From PGYR01 sp041675005 (GTDB lineage Bacteria > Bacteroidota > Ignavibacteria > Kapaibacteriales > UBA2268), in the NCBI GenBank assembly GCA_041675005.1, contig JBAYUQ010000012.1:1-64000 (forward strand): DNA of 64,000 nucleotides. Direction: 5' to 3'. The first letter of the stretch is position 1. Every line of letters starts with the position of its first letter. The position numbers and the translations under genes were made by a program. Positions 62,950 through 64,000 of this stretch are shown in pieces. The notes under the pieces were generated by a model that was given only the letters and a program-made list of their open reading frames with translations, searched no databases and was not told the origin of the DNA.

Positions 62950-64000
62950 ATGAGTAAACCCATAATTATATGTGTAGATGACGAGAAAATAATCCTCACT
63001 TCATTAAAAAATGAAATTAACGATACTTTAAAAAGTATGTTTTATTTTGAATTTGCTGAAAGTGCAGAGGAGGCGTTAGAATTAATTAATGAAATTAAGG
63101 ATGGGGTAGATATCCCAATCATAATTTCAGACTATCAAATGCCAGGGATGAAAGGTGATGAGTTATTAATCAAAACATTTAAAAACCATCCTAATTCAAG
63201 AAGAATTTTATTGACTGGACAAGTCACAAAAGAGGGTATAATTAATATAATAAACAACGCTAATTTGTTTAGTTATATAGCAAAACCTTGGGAAAAAGAA
63301 AATTTGATGCTAACAATTACGGAAGCATTTAAAAGCTATTATAAAGATAAGCAAATAAAGGCACAAAAGATAAAACTTGAAAAGTTGAATCAGAAATTAG
63401 AAGTTTTGGTAAGAGAAAGAACGGAAAAGCTTAAAGAAAGTGACCTAAAAATCAAAACATTACTAAATGAGACATTAAATGGTGTAATTCAAACTTTCGT
63501 AGCCCTTATAACTAATGCTGATGAAAAGTTTAAAACTAAATCTTTAAGACTAGAAGAATTGGCTAGAATTATTGCATCCGAATTTTATCCTGATCAAATA
63601 TGGGAAATAGAAACCGCTGCAAAACTCTCACAATTGGGATGCTTAAATCTTAATAAAAAAATACTAAAAAAATATTTAGTCGGCGAATTTCTGGAAGAGG
63701 AAGAAATTAATGTAGTTAAATTACATATATTACAATCAGCAGAAATTATTGGTAATATTCCTTTGTTTAATAACATTAGATCAGGGATTGCAAATATATA
63801 TTATAACGATAACGAATTTGATAAAACTAATAATATTAGTAAGGTATTAAGAGTAATAATTGAGTACGACTTATATAACCCTATAGAAAAAAATAAGACT
63901 GAACTAATGTATACAATGGAAAATTCTCCTAGTATATTTGAGAATAAATATGTTCATATATTAAAAAAACTTAAAGTTACTAACTCACTTAATAAAACAG
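62950..64000 (+). CDS. Response regulator with inactive HD-GYP-like domain (partial)
   Basis: The frame opens with ATG 62950, one base after the REC-HK stop, and runs off the window end (350 codons seen). The receiver has Asp61 (IIISDYQMPGMKGDELL), 'RILLTGQVTKEGIINIINNA' and YIAKPWEKENLMLTITEAFK, then a coiled coil and an HD-like helical domain. The HD pair is lost (KLSQLGCLNLNKKILKKYL where HDIGKI(A)IPD would stand), and the GYP region reads ANIYYNDNEF. It is a paralogue of the 52475 protein, sharing KSYYK and ERT(S/E)(E/K)L blocks. The C-terminus lies outside the window. Confidence 0.88.
   Translation, partial: MSKPIIICVDDEKIILTSLKNEINDTLKSMFYFEFAESAEEALELINEIKDGVDIPIIISDYQMPGMKGDELLIKTFKNHPNSRRILLTGQVTKEGIINIINNANLFSYIAKPWEKENLMLTITEAFKSYYKDKQIKAQKIKLEKLNQKLEVLVRERTEKLKESDLKIKTLLNETLNGVIQTFVALITNADEKFKTKSLRLEELARIIASEFYPDQIWEIETAAKLSQLGCLNLNKKILKKYLVGEFLEEEEINVVKLHILQSAEIIGNIPLFNNIRSGIANIYYNDNEFDKTNNISKVLRVIIEYDLYNPIEKNKTELMYTMENSPSIFENKYVHILKKLKVTNSLNKT

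Overview
The window is an AT-rich (roughly one third GC by eye) piece of a Gram-negative chromosome from the Bacteroidota/Chlorobiota/Kapabacteria side of the FCB group. Three proteins end in type IX secretion (T9SS) type A sorting domains, there is a remnant of the T9SS translocon gene sprA, HmuY-type haem proteins and DUF1573/choice-of-anchor-D surface proteins are present, and several genes carry TATATTTG, the Bacteroidota-type -7 promoter element. The exact phylum is an inference. No rRNA, tRNA or CRISPR array was found.

Layout. 0.4-6 kb: a von Willebrand A T9SS cargo protein, a DUF819 membrane protein, a broken sprA tail and a LamG lipoprotein. 6-8.5 kb: citrate synthase (mitochondrial type) and malate dehydrogenase, each with its own terminator. 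8.5-14 kb: accessory genes, namely a solitary OLD-family ATPase/TOPRIM nuclease, a RibD-C reductase, a beta-barrel, a YdeI protein, a GNAT and a truncated lipoprotein. 14-21.7 kb: asd-ymdB, the cobalamin adenosyltransferase, an orphan nuclease-like protein, an AAA ATPase behind a five-palindrome operator array, a BaiN-like flavoprotein and DUF1573. 21.8-29.9 kb: a T9SS surface protein with a beta-barrel partner, an LD-carboxypeptidase, a Rel/SpoT protein with a decayed synthetase domain, a 540-bp block of intergenic repeats and two paralogous lipoproteins.

30-36 kb is a compact haem-acquisition operon: T9SS-sorted HmuY-like protein, TonB-dependent receptor, HmuY lipoprotein, HemS-type haem-degrading factor and a small membrane protein. 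36-47 kb: a hybrid kinase, HPPD, an ECF sigma factor abutting an anti-sigma/beta-barrel fusion, and an operon of a lipoprotein, manC, hutI and a class-C-type serine hydrolase, followed by an integrase relic.

47.6-64 kb is a signalling island: three multi-domain hybrid kinases in or near it, two REC-histidine kinases, a REC-HPt protein, an orphan HPt, two REC proteins with catalytically dead HD-GYP-like domains, and a BLUF blue-light receptor. Two paralogous phosphorelay modules run outward from the BLUF gene and a restriction-modification remnant: REC-HPt/REC-HK/REC-HDdead on the minus strand, and hybrid kinase/REC-HK/REC-HDdead on the plus strand. The last gene runs off the window. The most unusual features are the symmetric palindrome array before the AAA ATPase, the duplicated phosphorelay around BLUF, the anti-sigma/beta-barrel fusion and the two-HmuY haem operon.
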